Of a DNA stretch of 64,000 bases, positions 47,979 to 56,874 are shown one piece after another. The translations under genes were made by a program, and so were the position numbers. The notes under the pieces were generated by a model, which was not told the origin of the DNA, made no database searches, and saw only the letters and a program-made list of their open reading frames with translations. The DNA is from Candidatus Heimdallarchaeota archaeon (GTDB lineage Archaea > Asgardarchaeota > Heimdallarchaeia > Heimdallarchaeales > Kariarchaeaceae), in NCBI GenBank assembly GCA_026702845.1, contig JADCLS010000002.1, forward strand, positions 248,001 through 312,000, written 5' to 3'. The number at the start of each line of letters is the position of its first letter. Position 1 is the stretch's first letter.

Positions 47979-48512
47979 ATGAGTTCTAAAAATGTGGTGT
48001 ACAATTTCAAGATATTATTGCTGGGAGAACCAGCAGTTGGAAAAACAAGCCTAGTCAAACGCTTTGTTCATAGCACCTTTACCAAGGACTATATCCTTAC
48101 AGTTGGCGTCGAACCGTATATTAAGTACGAGAAGGTAAAAAACAAGCCGATCGCATTCACCATATTTGATGTAGCTGGGCAGAAACAATTCAATATGATG
48201 AGGAAGATGTTCTATAATGGTGCCAAGGGAACTCTATTTGTGTTTGACCTCACCCGAAAGGATACCTTTGATGCCATTCCAGGGTGGCTGGAGGATGTGA
48301 AGTTAATTTCACCCAATCAAGAATTCATCCTGGTGGGTAATAAATCAGACCTCAAAGATAGAAAGATAAAGAAAGCAGAGGGAGAGGCATTGGCCAGTAA
48401 ACTGGGATTTGTCAAGTATATAGAGACATCTGCATTGACTGGGAAATTTGTAAACGAGGCATTTATGGATCTAGGTACCCAACTATTCAATGTTGAGGAG
48501 AAGAAAAAGTAA
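47979..48512 (+). CDS. Ras/Rab-like small GTPase
   Basis: 177 residues with every G motif: GEPAVGKTS (16-24), T41 as the switch I Thr, DVAGQ (64-68) with the catalytic Gln, NKSD (121-124) and ETSAL (149-153). The effector area IKYEKVKNKPIAFTIFDVAGQ is Rab/Ras-like. There is no C-terminal Cys for prenylation; the end is EEKKK. Such eukaryote-like GTPases are especially plentiful in Asgard archaea. ATG start a few bases after a TATA-like TTTATAC. It stands alone; no GAP, GEF or Roadblock gene is adjacent. Confidence 0.95.
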   Translation: MSSKNVVYNFKILLLGEPAVGKTSLVKRFVHSTFTKDYILTVGVEPYIKYEKVKNKPIAFTIFDVAGQKQFNMMRKMFYNGAKGTLFVFDLTRKDTFDAIPGWLEDVKLISPNQEFILVGNKSDLKDRKIKKAEGEALASKLGFVKYIETSALTGKFVNEAFMDLGTQLFNVEEKKK

Positions 48513-48575
48513 ATCCTATTTCTTTGATTATGGCAAATTCTGGTGGAAATAAAACTAACTAGATGTATAATGATT

Positions 48576-49598
48576 CTACTCTCTTGCATATTTGTATTCT
48601 GAAAGAATTTCCTGTCTGTAGCTCATGAAATGATCAAGTATGATATTATAAAGCGAACCTAGATCCGCCCTGCAGGTATCCAGTGTTCTCCCGGGTTTGA
48701 GGGTCAGTTCCTCCACCAGAAGAGCAATCTTATGCACCACGGTGGGTACTATAATCACATTATTTGTCAGATACTCTCGCATTTTCAGCTTCTCTATAAT
48801 TCGTTCCAGCCACTGCTGTAATATCTTCTGAATAGTTGATCCAGATGATTCATCATAATGCAGAACGTTGGGAATGAAACTGGCAAATAAAGAATCTTTG
48901 ATCTCTGAGAATCGTATAGGTCTAGGTGTGCTCTGCTTGTACTTGATTTGCTTTGTAACTGCAAACTCACCCTTGGTGATACTGGCTAGTGTTCCAAACA
49001 GGCTATTGGCTGCATAATGTCGAGGGGTGAATACATGTGTTAATCGTTCCTCAAATCCAGGATTGAATCTATTCAATAGATTGATAGCCTTGACAAAACG
49101 ATCCTGCTCATTTAACTGCAGGGTGATAGATGGACTCCACAGATGAAACACTTCAACAGGAGGTAGATCCCTGAAAGAATCAATCTCAGTCAGAGGGGGG
49201 CAAAGTAATGGTAGGGTCAGATTGGAATCAATTACCATTACCTTGGGTTCCATATCAGGGAATTCTGTTCTACTCAGCATTCGTATCTTATTCCAGAAGC
49301 TTGAGATGGAAGGCAGACCCAGTTCCATAATAGAATTCCACTGAGTAAGCCAGAAATTTCTCTTCATCCTCCAGAAAGTATCAGAACCGATCTCCACTGG
49401 TCTCATAAGATCCTCTTCCTGTCTGATTTTGATATTGGTACCATGAAGAATGGTGAGTAGGTCGTGATTGTTGAAATTAAAATCAGCCGCAAGTACTGGT
49501 ATCCCAAGATCATTGAGAGCCAATGCAATGGAGAGTGCAGTGGGAGTTTTCCCACCTCCACCCTTCGATGCGGTGACGAGGATGATACGATCAATCAT
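48576..49598 (-). CDS. MinD/ParA-like ATPase
   Basis: 340 residues. The deviant Walker A KGGGGKTPTA (12-21) and MVIDSNLTLPLL (Walker B-like) mark a SIMIBI ATPase of the MinD/ParA/Mrp type. Beyond about residue 110 the sequence is divergent, with a helical C-terminal part and no obvious membrane-targeting helix. The ATG follows AGGAGGAGATCACC, a very strong ribosome site. It lies 50 bases downstream of a membrane protein gene on the same strand, so an ATPase-membrane partner pair is likely. Confidence 0.82.
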   Translation of the reverse strand: MIDRIILVTASKGGGGKTPTALSIALALNDLGIPVLAADFNFNNHDLLTILHGTNIKIRQEEDLMRPVEIGSDTFWRMKRNFWLTQWNSIMELGLPSISSFWNKIRMLSRTEFPDMEPKVMVIDSNLTLPLLCPPLTEIDSFRDLPPVEVFHLWSPSITLQLNEQDRFVKAINLLNRFNPGFEERLTHVFTPRHYAANSLFGTLASITKGEFAVTKQIKYKQSTPRPIRFSEIKDSLFASFIPNVLHYDESSGSTIQKILQQWLERIIEKLKMREYLTNNVIIVPTVVHKIALLVEELTLKPGRTLDTCRADLGSLYNIILDHFMSYRQEILSEYKYARE

Positions 49599-49648
49599 GG
49601 TGATCTCCTCCTGATAAAACGTAAATAATAGTACATAATAAATTGCTC

Positions 49649-50551
49649 CTAGGGTAAAGGGATCAAATTGGGTAGGAAACCAAGATCCAGGGTCTCATAC
49701 AGGGTGATGAGATCCTCCTTGAAGGTCTCAAGGAAGAAGATGATAATAACAGTGAGCCATAGATGCTTACCATTGTTATTGATTTGTGAATATGATAGTG
49801 ATTTCACATCAAGATAGCTGTTAATGGCTATATTTAACTGACCCATATCATTTTGATATTGTGCCACTAACTCAGCATAGTTATCTAGAAAATTGGAGAA
49901 GGTTCGAGAAATTGATGATCGAGATGCCATTAGGAGAGGGGTTTGTAAACCAATTAGAAGGATATTGTTAGAGATACGGGTAGTCTGATCCAAAAATCCT
50001 GGATTTACATTGCTCTGGTTGAGAAGCTCTAAACCGGAGGTGAGAAAGATAAATGTAATACTCACATGAATTATGATTTTTAAAAGACGGGCAAATTCTC
50101 TTCTTGGCCATAAAATGCCATAGAAGGGCTGGAATAACCAGAATGGTTTCTTCATTCCTGGTTTGAGGGTAAGACTAACATGTCTAATATCACTATGCAG
50201 TTTCCAGATGGTAAAGAGTGAGGTGGCAATTCTTGATAATCCCTCGATTACTTGGGTACTGTCATTCATAAGACCAATTGTTCCAAATAATACTAAAGAA
50301 TAAGTGAGTGAGAAATAGAGTGTGAATCCAACCAGCATATTGGTGATCGAGGAGATGAAGTTGTCAGAATAGGCAAGGGTGAAGGCTAGCGAGAAAAAGA
50401 TAATGAGTATGGGATAGAATACAAGTAATTTCTCATTTATCAGGGTTCTGAATCCCATGAATTTTAATATTTCCACCAGCAAGGCAGTATAAAAAACCGT
50501 GCGTGCAATGGCCGGCTCTCTAGACTTATGTTTTGCCTTACCTTTTCTCAT
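49649..50551 (-). CDS. membrane protein upstream of the MinD/ParA-like gene
   Basis: 300 residues with hydrophobic helices at about 17-35, 44-65, 70-100, 160-180 and 265-285 and soluble loops between. The N-terminus (MRKGKAKHKSRE) is basic. No family recognised. The MinD/ParA-like gene follows on the same strand, and the two likely form an operon. It may recruit or regulate the ATPase at the membrane. Confidence 0.7.
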   Translation of the reverse strand: MRKGKAKHKSREPAIARTVFYTALLVEILKFMGFRTLINEKLLVFYPILIIFFSLAFTLAYSDNFISSITNMLVGFTLYFSLTYSLVLFGTIGLMNDSTQVIEGLSRIATSLFTIWKLHSDIRHVSLTLKPGMKKPFWLFQPFYGILWPRREFARLLKIIIHVSITFIFLTSGLELLNQSNVNPGFLDQTTRISNNILLIGLQTPLLMASRSSISRTFSNFLDNYAELVAQYQNDMGQLNIAINSYLDVKSLSYSQINNNGKHLWLTVIIIFFLETFKEDLITLYETLDLGFLPNLIPLP

Positions 50552-50825
50552 ATACTAGTATATTGTTGAATAGCTATTTAAACTCAATTATTCGGCTAAA
50601 TACCAGCTGAGACCGTATATTACATATATCGATTCCTGTGTATATTTATTTATGCGATACTGTTTTCTGCTTTTTTATGTGTTAAGAATATTATTTTGTA
50701 AATACATATTACACCAAATATTATTATCTCAAAGCCTCTAGTACGCATCATCAGAGCAAGGTAGAGTCATATGTATCGAATGTGAAAATTGTGCATATGA
50801 TAATAAATATGAATAATTGTTTTGT

Positions 50826-51758
50826 TCAATAGTGAGTTTTGTTACGTATCTCTACATACACAATGAGGGTGGTAATCCAGAGGGATAGTATTGTGGATAT
50901 TAGAAAGTTCAAGTATTTATCTATAATTATCAAGTAATCCAGTAATCCCTGCAGTTGCCGAATAACCACAATAAATGATACTAGGAAGAATAGGATGCGC
51001 TCATTGATGAACTTGATGATATCAGGCGAAACTTGGACTATGGGCCATTCCTTCTCATAACGTTTTTCAAGTCCCATAAGTCGCATTTGATATCTAGTCT
51101 CTACATCTAAATACACATTTCCAATGTCGGGATAGGGTTCCAGAAGGACATTTCCATTCTTCAAGTCAATCTCCTTTTCATCACCAATCCCGGAGAATAG
51201 TCTTGATGATGCGGATGCGATTTTGTATTTACCGTAATCCACTCTCAAAGGTGCCTTGATCTTCACATACTGTCCATAGGTCAGACCCATCAATAATACA
51301 TACTTCTCATGAAGCACAGTTACATTTTTCTCAACATCTTCCTTCTGTAACCTTCTCGCACTCAACAGTAGGGTTCGAGGATGATTCGGAATGATTATTT
51401 CATAAATAAAAAATAATGAGATGATCTTGATTATGTAAAGAAAGAGTAATTGTATCCATTCCTTGAGAGTTTTACTCTTATCAACCTTGTATATTGAAAC
51501 ATAGCCGAACACCCAATCATCATCATGCTCTAAAATGTTGAATCTTTTCCGAATGGTGAGATCTAACCGACATTCGCTATCTCTCAATGAATTATTCTTC
51601 ATCACCTTTCCCAGGCAGGATTTTTGATGCATCTCACTACGGTGATCCTCAAGTACTATAACCACGCTTTCATTGTGCTTTACTCCCAATCTCATCATAG
51701 CATCTTCATTCAATTGGACGATATAGTTGCCACTGGCTTTTTTCCTAAATTCAGTCAA
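50826..51758 (-). CDS. membrane protein with AbrB-like hairpins
   Basis: 310 residues. The beginning RKKASGNYIVQLNEDAMMRL, followed by GVKHNESVVIVLED, looks like a swapped-hairpin AbrB domain, and VTVLHEKYVLLMGLTYGQYV (about 135-155) is a second similar hairpin. Transmembrane segments follow at about 98-120 and 255-303. DNA-binding AbrB domains are rarely joined to membrane spans, so these may be a domain of another function. Family unknown, homology unconfirmed. It has its own upstream AT-rich region. Confidence 0.6.
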   Translation of the reverse strand: MTEFRKKASGNYIVQLNEDAMMRLGVKHNESVVIVLEDHRSEMHQKSCLGKVMKNNSLRDSECRLDLTIRKRFNILEHDDDWVFGYVSIYKVDKSKTLKEWIQLLFLYIIKIISLFFIYEIIIPNHPRTLLLSARRLQKEDVEKNVTVLHEKYVLLMGLTYGQYVKIKAPLRVDYGKYKIASASSRLFSGIGDEKEIDLKNGNVLLEPYPDIGNVYLDVETRYQMRLMGLEKRYEKEWPIVQVSPDIIKFINERILFFLVSFIVVIRQLQGLLDYLIIIDKYLNFLISTILSLWITTLIVYVEIRNKTHY

Positions 51759-51995
51759 TTTAACTGCAAATAAATTGGATGGTATAGAACAAACCTCTAT
51801 TTCTCTAATAATATTAATCTTATTAATTTATCATGAATATCCTAGAAGATCAGCAAAAAATTCCACTATTAGCAAGATTTGTGCAATAAATAAAATGATT
51901 TAGAATTGGATAAATCAATGTAATTCATCTAAACTTTAAAGAAGAAAAATATTTGATTCAGCATATGAACCTTGGAAATGAGGTGAACAATTCAC

Positions 51996-52277
51996 ATGCC
52001 TAAGAAGAGAAAATCTGGTGGAAGATCAGGCGGAAAGCGTGGTAACACCAATAATGAACAATGCCATAATTGTGGAAGACAGGTACCTGCTGATAAAATC
52101 AAGAAGGTAACCAAGTACGTCTCCATTGTGGACCCCAGTATGCGTAAGGAATTACAGGCAGCTGGTGCTGTTCTTCCAAGAAGAAGGGTTACTCAGAATT
52201 ATTGTATCTCCTGTGCCATTCATTCAGGTCAACGAAAGATCAGATCCAAAACAAAACGTAAAGGCGAAGGATATTAA
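51996..52277 (+). CDS. rps26e: ribosomal protein eS26
   Basis: 93 residues: a basic MPKKRKSGGRSGGKRG start, CHNCGRQVPADKIKK as the first zinc half, and QNYCISCAIHSGQRKIRSK as the second, with a Lys-rich end. This is the small-subunit protein eS26 (S26e), present in some archaeal lineages including Asgard and related groups, and in eukaryotes. It stands apart from other ribosomal genes. Confidence 0.9.
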   Translation: MPKKRKSGGRSGGKRGNTNNEQCHNCGRQVPADKIKKVTKYVSIVDPSMRKELQAAGAVLPRRRVTQNYCISCAIHSGQRKIRSKTKRKGEGY

Positions 52278-52420
52278 TTAATTTCAAAAATATTGACATT
52301 TGTTCCATGTGAACGTAAAATAATGTTGCTTTAAATAAAATCACAAAGAAAATCAGACATTTGTTGAAAGTTTGCTATGAGAAAAAATCCTTTTTAACAT
52401 GTGTATCAAACACACCAACA

Positions 52421-53482
52421 ATGACGAAAGTCTTGGTAAATGGCACTGGAACCATAGGCGAGCCATTAATCGCCTTGTTATTGAGCCTGAAAAAGAAGGT
52501 AGGTATTGATGACCTAATTTTCTACAAACACACCGCACGTATAACTGATCGACCCATGCTCAGAGATCTTCAGAAAAGGGGAGGCCTCATGTGTGTTGAG
52601 AGGGACAAGGTTCAAGCCTTCAAGGATATAGGACTTGAACCAGATCTTGTTTTTGAGGATGTGCTACCAACAGTTGATGTTGTTGCTGATGCAACCAAGG
52701 AAAATGTTGGAGAGTATAACAAGGAACATTATTACCTGGGTGTAAAGGATAAGGTGAAAGGATTTCTTGCACAGGGATCAGAGCACAATTTTGGAACCAT
52801 CTATGCTTCTGGTGTGAACGATTCCATTTTCCACACAGATGATAAACCACAATTTGTTCAGATTGCCTCATGCAACACTCATGCTGCTGCTGCTGCGATC
52901 AAGAGTTTTGCCTTCAAGGATGGCAAGAATAATCTAGCTTTTGCAGATCTCACCTATATCAGAAGGAGTTCTGATGTGTCTCAAACCAGAGGTGTACAGG
53001 CACCAACTGTTACAGCATTTGATGATGACCGATTCGGGACCCATCATGCCAAGGATGTATGGAGACTCTTCGATACTGAGGGCCATGATATCAATGTTTT
53101 CAGCTCAGCCCTAAAGATCAATTCACAGTACATGCATTCCCTGAGTGCGCATTTCAAATTCCATGAGGAAGTAACTCGTGATGAGATCTTAAATATAATC
53201 AAGGAAACTCCTGCCCTTGCTCTCACCTACAAAACAGCCATAAATCAGGTCTTCTCCTTTGGTAGAGATCATGGTCACTTCGGTAGAATTCTCAATCAGG
53301 CAGTAATTGTAGAACCATCTATTCATATAAGTGGACAGCATCTGCAATTCTGGAGTTTCACTCCACAAGATGGTAATGCCATTTTATCATCAGTAAAGGC
53401 AATCAACCACTACCTGCATGAGAAGGATGAAGCTGAGGAATTGATGAAACACACAACTCCATGGCTCTTCACTGAGGTTTAA
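52421..53482 (+). CDS. gap: type II glyceraldehyde-3-phosphate dehydrogenase
   Basis: 353 residues. The N-terminal Rossmann motif VLVNGTGTIGEPL, the catalytic C in IASCNTHAAAA, and the archaeal-type C-terminal domain identify the tetrameric type II GAPDH. The longer frame from 52361 contains 20 unrelated residues; the ATG at 52421 is supported by the family start MTKVLVNGTG. A TATA-like TTTTTAAC lies about 25-30 bases upstream without Shine-Dalgarno, so the transcript is probably leaderless. Confidence 0.94.
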   Translation: MTKVLVNGTGTIGEPLIALLLSLKKKVGIDDLIFYKHTARITDRPMLRDLQKRGGLMCVERDKVQAFKDIGLEPDLVFEDVLPTVDVVADATKENVGEYNKEHYYLGVKDKVKGFLAQGSEHNFGTIYASGVNDSIFHTDDKPQFVQIASCNTHAAAAAIKSFAFKDGKNNLAFADLTYIRRSSDVSQTRGVQAPTVTAFDDDRFGTHHAKDVWRLFDTEGHDINVFSSALKINSQYMHSLSAHFKFHEEVTRDEILNIIKETPALALTYKTAINQVFSFGRDHGHFGRILNQAVIVEPSIHISGQHLQFWSFTPQDGNAILSSVKAINHYLHEKDEAEELMKHTTPWLFTEV

Positions 53483-54087
53483 ATTTTCCTCACAACAAGT
53501 TCAAGCATCAATTCCACATCAAATGCATAGGATTCCTCAGTGGACCGATGATACGAAATCAATTCAAATCCGTGATTATTCACTATTCGAAGGAGTGAAT
53601 CTAGAGAGTAATCCTTGAAATACATTTGTTTACCGAAAATATTCTTTTCTTCATCTGAATCTTGACCTGGTTCATTTAATGATAAATAGAATAGACCCTG
53701 GGGCATCAATGCATTATTGATTATTATCAATGCTTGATTGAATTGATCTGGATGAAGCAATTGTAATGAATATGATGCTACAGCTGCGTGAAATTCTTGT
53801 TGATAAGTGGTGTCGAGGATGTTTTTAACCACGAATGTTCCATCTACCAATTGTTTGGCACGATGAATCATCTTACTCGACACATCAATGCCAAGTACAT
53901 CAAATCCCTGATCAACCATGAATTTCGAGAAGGGAATACCAATACCACAACCAACATCTAGGATACGTGCATGTGGTTTCAGTTGCTCACAAAATTTCTC
54001 AAAGAAACTAGTTACCTGGAGTTGAGATCGATATTGTTCAAATGGCTCAACTAAGTCATCCCAATCAGGAATTATTTACACCACCAT
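53479..54087 (-). pseudogene. class I SAM-dependent methyltransferase interrupted by an in-frame stop
   Basis: The frame encodes a full methyltransferase: ARILDVGCGIGIPFSKF (SAM-binding motif I), DVLGIDVSSKMIHRAK (motif II), AAVASYSLQLLHPDQF and PQGLFYLSLNEPG. Reading from the Met at 53919 would lose motif I. The frame extends upstream without any ATG, GTG or TTG, to a TAA at 54076-54078 and, just before it, ATG GTG GTG. So the gene seems to start at 54087 and carry a stop at codon 4 (about 202 codons in all). It may be decayed, initiate at a rare codon (ATA or ATT), or reflect a read error. Confidence 0.7.
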
Positions 54088-54090
54088 TCT

Positions 54091-54393
54091 CTATTCTTCT
54101 TCATCTTTGGGAATAGTATCTTTGATTTTCTTTCCAATTGCTCCAGCTAGATCAGATACACCGGATATTATGTCAGGTGCACCCTCCTTAGTACCCTGAA
54201 TTGTCCCCTCTACCACAGATTTACCAAATTCAGATACAGAGGATACAACTTTGTCCAAGGTTTGATCCTCTGTCTCGTGAGCAATATTTGCCTTGGTTGC
54301 ACCCTCGGCTAATTTCTCATTGAATTTAGATGCGGCTTTAATGAATCCTTTTTTGATTTTCTTTGATCCTGGAATTTTTTCATCCTTACTCAT
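54091..54393 (-). CDS. small helical charged protein
   Basis: About 100 residues from MSKDEKIPGSKKIKKG; an in-frame Met nine codons upstream (54420) is possible. It is amphipathic and Lys/Glu-rich, with the pattern VVEGTIQGTKEGAPDIISGV and a DEEE end. No family recognised. The methyltransferase ATG would follow its stop by three bases, so the two may have been one operon. The palindrome-rich region (54476-54640) lies upstream. Confidence 0.55.
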   Translation of the reverse strand: MSKDEKIPGSKKIKKGFIKAASKFNEKLAEGATKANIAHETEDQTLDKVVSSVSEFGKSVVEGTIQGTKEGAPDIISGVSDLAGAIGKKIKDTIPKDEEE

Positions 54394-54420
54394 GATTGGA
54401 ATTAATGCAAACACTTTCAA

Positions 54421-54841
54421 AAACAGATGTATTTGAGTTGAGTAAAATTGCTAATGTAAAAAAATTATATCATCTAATCGCGATAAATACTAATATCGAT
54501 GATCCATCGATAGATAAAATATTGTAAATTTAGAGATTGAAATATTCATTTAAGGCATATAAGTAAGATTTATCGATAATAGATCTAACGCGATAAGTTT
54601 TAACATAACGCGAAGCTATCGCGAACATTATCGCGATATTTGATGAAATACTCCTTGGATGTGTGAGGAAGCTATAAATTGAAATATATCTCATATTAAT
54701 TGGATTTCATATAATGATAGTCAAAATCGATACCAGTCACTCGAAATAATTGAACCAGAATTGCGGGTTAGACCTTGCTGAGGATAATTGGAGTTTCTCT
54801 ATCCTTCAAAAGATGAATTTTTTCTGACCAATAATGGAAAA
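54421..54841. promoter_or_regulatory. palindrome-rich intergenic region (TATCGCGA repeats)
   Basis: 421 bases without a gene. It contains CGCGATA (about 54479-54485 and 54590-54596), TATCGATA (54571-54578), TATCGCGA (54617-54624), the perfect palindrome TATCGCGATA (54629-54638) and the inverted repeat ATCGATG-ATC-CATCGAT (54495-54511). CG-rich cores stand out in AT-rich DNA. This could be an operator cluster for the small gene to the left, a parS-like or origin-like locus. From 54720 to 54830 there is a more GC-rich stretch (AGAATTGCGGGTTAGACC) that I cannot assign. Confidence 0.5.
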
Positions 54842-55501
54842 TTAAGTAAGATTCATTAAAAGTATAATTAAATCGATGAGAATTTTAATTGCAAATCCGA
54901 TAAGTAGTAAAGCGCTAATACGAGTTATCCACCCCAGAACCCTTGGTGATGCAAAGGAATGAGAAACCTTGAGGGCAATATTGAACAGAGCAACCCAGGA
55001 AAGTATACCCAAAATAAAAAACATAGTAGCCAGTAAAATCTCTGAAAAACTTGAAAGAGGAATACCTGAATTGAGCATAATCGGTCCGAATGAGATCCAC
55101 CACCCATAGCTCCAAGGACTGCTAAGTACTAACAGTAATCCAAATCGATACTGCTTGGGTAAATGTGTCTCAACATTTTCAACAAAGTTGTCCTCTAAAT
55201 AAATCTCGGATTTTAGTGACATGAAACCAATATATGATAGGATAAAGATATTTGCCAAAAATAAGAATATCTGCACTGGGAGCAGAGAAAAATACCTCTC
55301 CATCACCCTTGCACCAATATTCAAAATTGTCAATGCTATCATGAAATCTGCAGAAGATGCACCAAAGCCAGTGATCACTCCCATCTTCCACCCATTCTTT
55401 CCAGATAGGGTATGCTTGAGCATCTCAACATTGACAGGACCTAAGGGTGCAGCAAGGGTAAATCCCAAACCAGCGAGTTGCAATGCATGAATAACTTCCA
55501 T
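54842..55501 (-). CDS. LysE/RhtB family transporter
   Basis: 219 residues with six hydrophobic helices. It has the family N-terminal pattern GFTLAAPLGPVNVEMLKHTL, and PWSYGWWISFGPIM in the middle. Members export amino acids or related compounds. The substrate cannot be given. No regulator of the LysG type is adjacent. Confidence 0.85.
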   Translation of the reverse strand: MEVIHALQLAGLGFTLAAPLGPVNVEMLKHTLSGKNGWKMGVITGFGASSADFMIALTILNIGARVMERYFSLLPVQIFLFLANIFILSYIGFMSLKSEIYLEDNFVENVETHLPKQYRFGLLLVLSSPWSYGWWISFGPIMLNSGIPLSSFSEILLATMFFILGILSWVALFNIALKVSHSFASPRVLGWITRISALLLIGFAIKILIDLIILLMNLT

Positions 55502-55547
55502 ACCCCATGATTAAATGAGTTAAATATTAGCTCTATGTTAGTGGCCA

Positions 55548-56186
55548 TCACCTGGAATACATCAAAATACCAAGAGTTGCAGCTAGCATAATAGCAAATT
55601 TACACATTACTGAGGTGACCATCATCAACCAACTGATATCAATGAGCACCATCAACAACATAGGTAACATAAATGAAATATATCCGATTAACAGAATTAT
55701 TGCTGAACCCCGTTCAGCCATATTTCTTAGTTGTATAAGCAGGAAAATCATGGCATATAAGAGAAATAGATTGTAGTATATGGCATAGAGATACGCTGCC
55801 TTGAAATAGTAGACTGCATAATAGGGGTTACATTCGTGCACAATGACTGCATTATCCTCAAACAGATAGTACAGGGCAAATATTGTGGCAAGACCATACC
55901 CCAATAAATAATCACGTTTTTTCCAAGTTGTCAATTGTGTTGCTAGATGATAGCCTGCTGGTGGAAGAAAAGTGATAATTACAAATGCTAACTGAGCCAC
56001 CATTGCTATTCCATATCTGCACACAATGAATTCTGCGAGTTGATAGAGCTGTAAAAGGATGAGTACGCTGATCGTATTCCAAAAATGCTGATAGTCTCTC
56101 GCTTTGCTAAATAGCAACAGGAGCAGCAAGAATTCCAGAATGAAAAATATCAGTGAAAGTTGTCCATCAAAACCAATCAAGTCCAT
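55548..56186 (-). CDS. polytopic membrane protein, about seven helices
   Basis: 212 residues with roughly seven transmembrane segments (from IFFILEFLLLLLLFSKARD to AIMLAATLGILMYS). Short charged loops contain DYQHFWN and HECNPYYAVYYFKAAY. It resembles the 7-helix sensory membrane domains seen at the front of some signalling proteins, but has no soluble output domain. Function unknown. It lies upstream of lysE on the same strand, 46 bases apart, so they may be cotranscribed. Confidence 0.65.
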   Translation of the reverse strand: MDLIGFDGQLSLIFFILEFLLLLLLFSKARDYQHFWNTISVLILLQLYQLAEFIVCRYGIAMVAQLAFVIITFLPPAGYHLATQLTTWKKRDYLLGYGLATIFALYYLFEDNAVIVHECNPYYAVYYFKAAYLYAIYYNLFLLYAMIFLLIQLRNMAERGSAIILLIGYISFMLPMLLMVLIDISWLMMVTSVMCKFAIMLAATLGILMYSR

Positions 56187-56300
56187 CGGTAATCTTACAG
56201 AAGCTGTGGATTTGTTAAAGATAACTATTTTGAAGGACTGTATTTGCCCAGCTTGAACCTAATAGAAATAATCTTGAACAATGTTGTAACTACTTGATTA

Positions 56301-56828
56301 ATGAGCTACTGCGAGATCTGTGATGAAATACTGATTCAGAAAAATATTCGTGGTAAACTGGTGGATTACTGTCCAGATTGCAAAAAATACTTTGGTATGG
56401 ATGCACCGATGACTGAGAGCAATACACCCCCTAGTAGTATAAAACCTAAGAAAACTGCAGTTCAGTGCCGATACTGCAGTTACCAATTTGAGGGTGAAGA
56501 GTTGAAAAACCTGGGTTATTACCTAGAGATGCATATGGCTGAAACTCATCCTGAGGAGTATGAAATCGAACAAAGTGATGATGCAGAACTATTTGATATT
56601 GTTATGAATAGTAATCACCGGCTAGCAGTACATGCACTTGAACGCATAGAATCTGATGAGGTCTTACATGAGATCATAAAACAAAGTTTTGATGGACAAC
56701 TGCAGAAAATCGCTGTACTGAAGATAGAGGATCCTCATATATTGGATAGCCTATCCAAATGGGCCGATAAAAAGGCAGTTAGAGATGCTGCCAAGACACG
56801 ATATAATACATTATACAAATTCAAGTAA
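56301..56828 (+). CDS. two-zinc-finger protein with helical C-terminus
   Basis: 175 residues. A first zinc-binding module is C4/C7 and C24/C27 (CEIC, CPDC). A second is CRYC at 56-59 with H78 and H83, a C2H2-type pattern (LEMHMAETH). Residues 90-175 form a helical, HEAT-like part (HRLAVHALERIESDEVLHEI). The two zinc modules suggest nucleic-acid or protein binding. No known family recognised. An ATG at 56301 with no clear Shine-Dalgarno. Confidence 0.75.
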   Translation: MSYCEICDEILIQKNIRGKLVDYCPDCKKYFGMDAPMTESNTPPSSIKPKKTAVQCRYCSYQFEGEELKNLGYYLEMHMAETHPEEYEIEQSDDAELFDIVMNSNHRLAVHALERIESDEVLHEIIKQSFDGQLQKIAVLKIEDPHILDSLSKWADKKAVRDAAKTRYNTLYKFK

Positions 56829-56874
56829 AAGAAGGTTGACTATCTTAATATAGGTGATTTGCCATCTACGTTGT

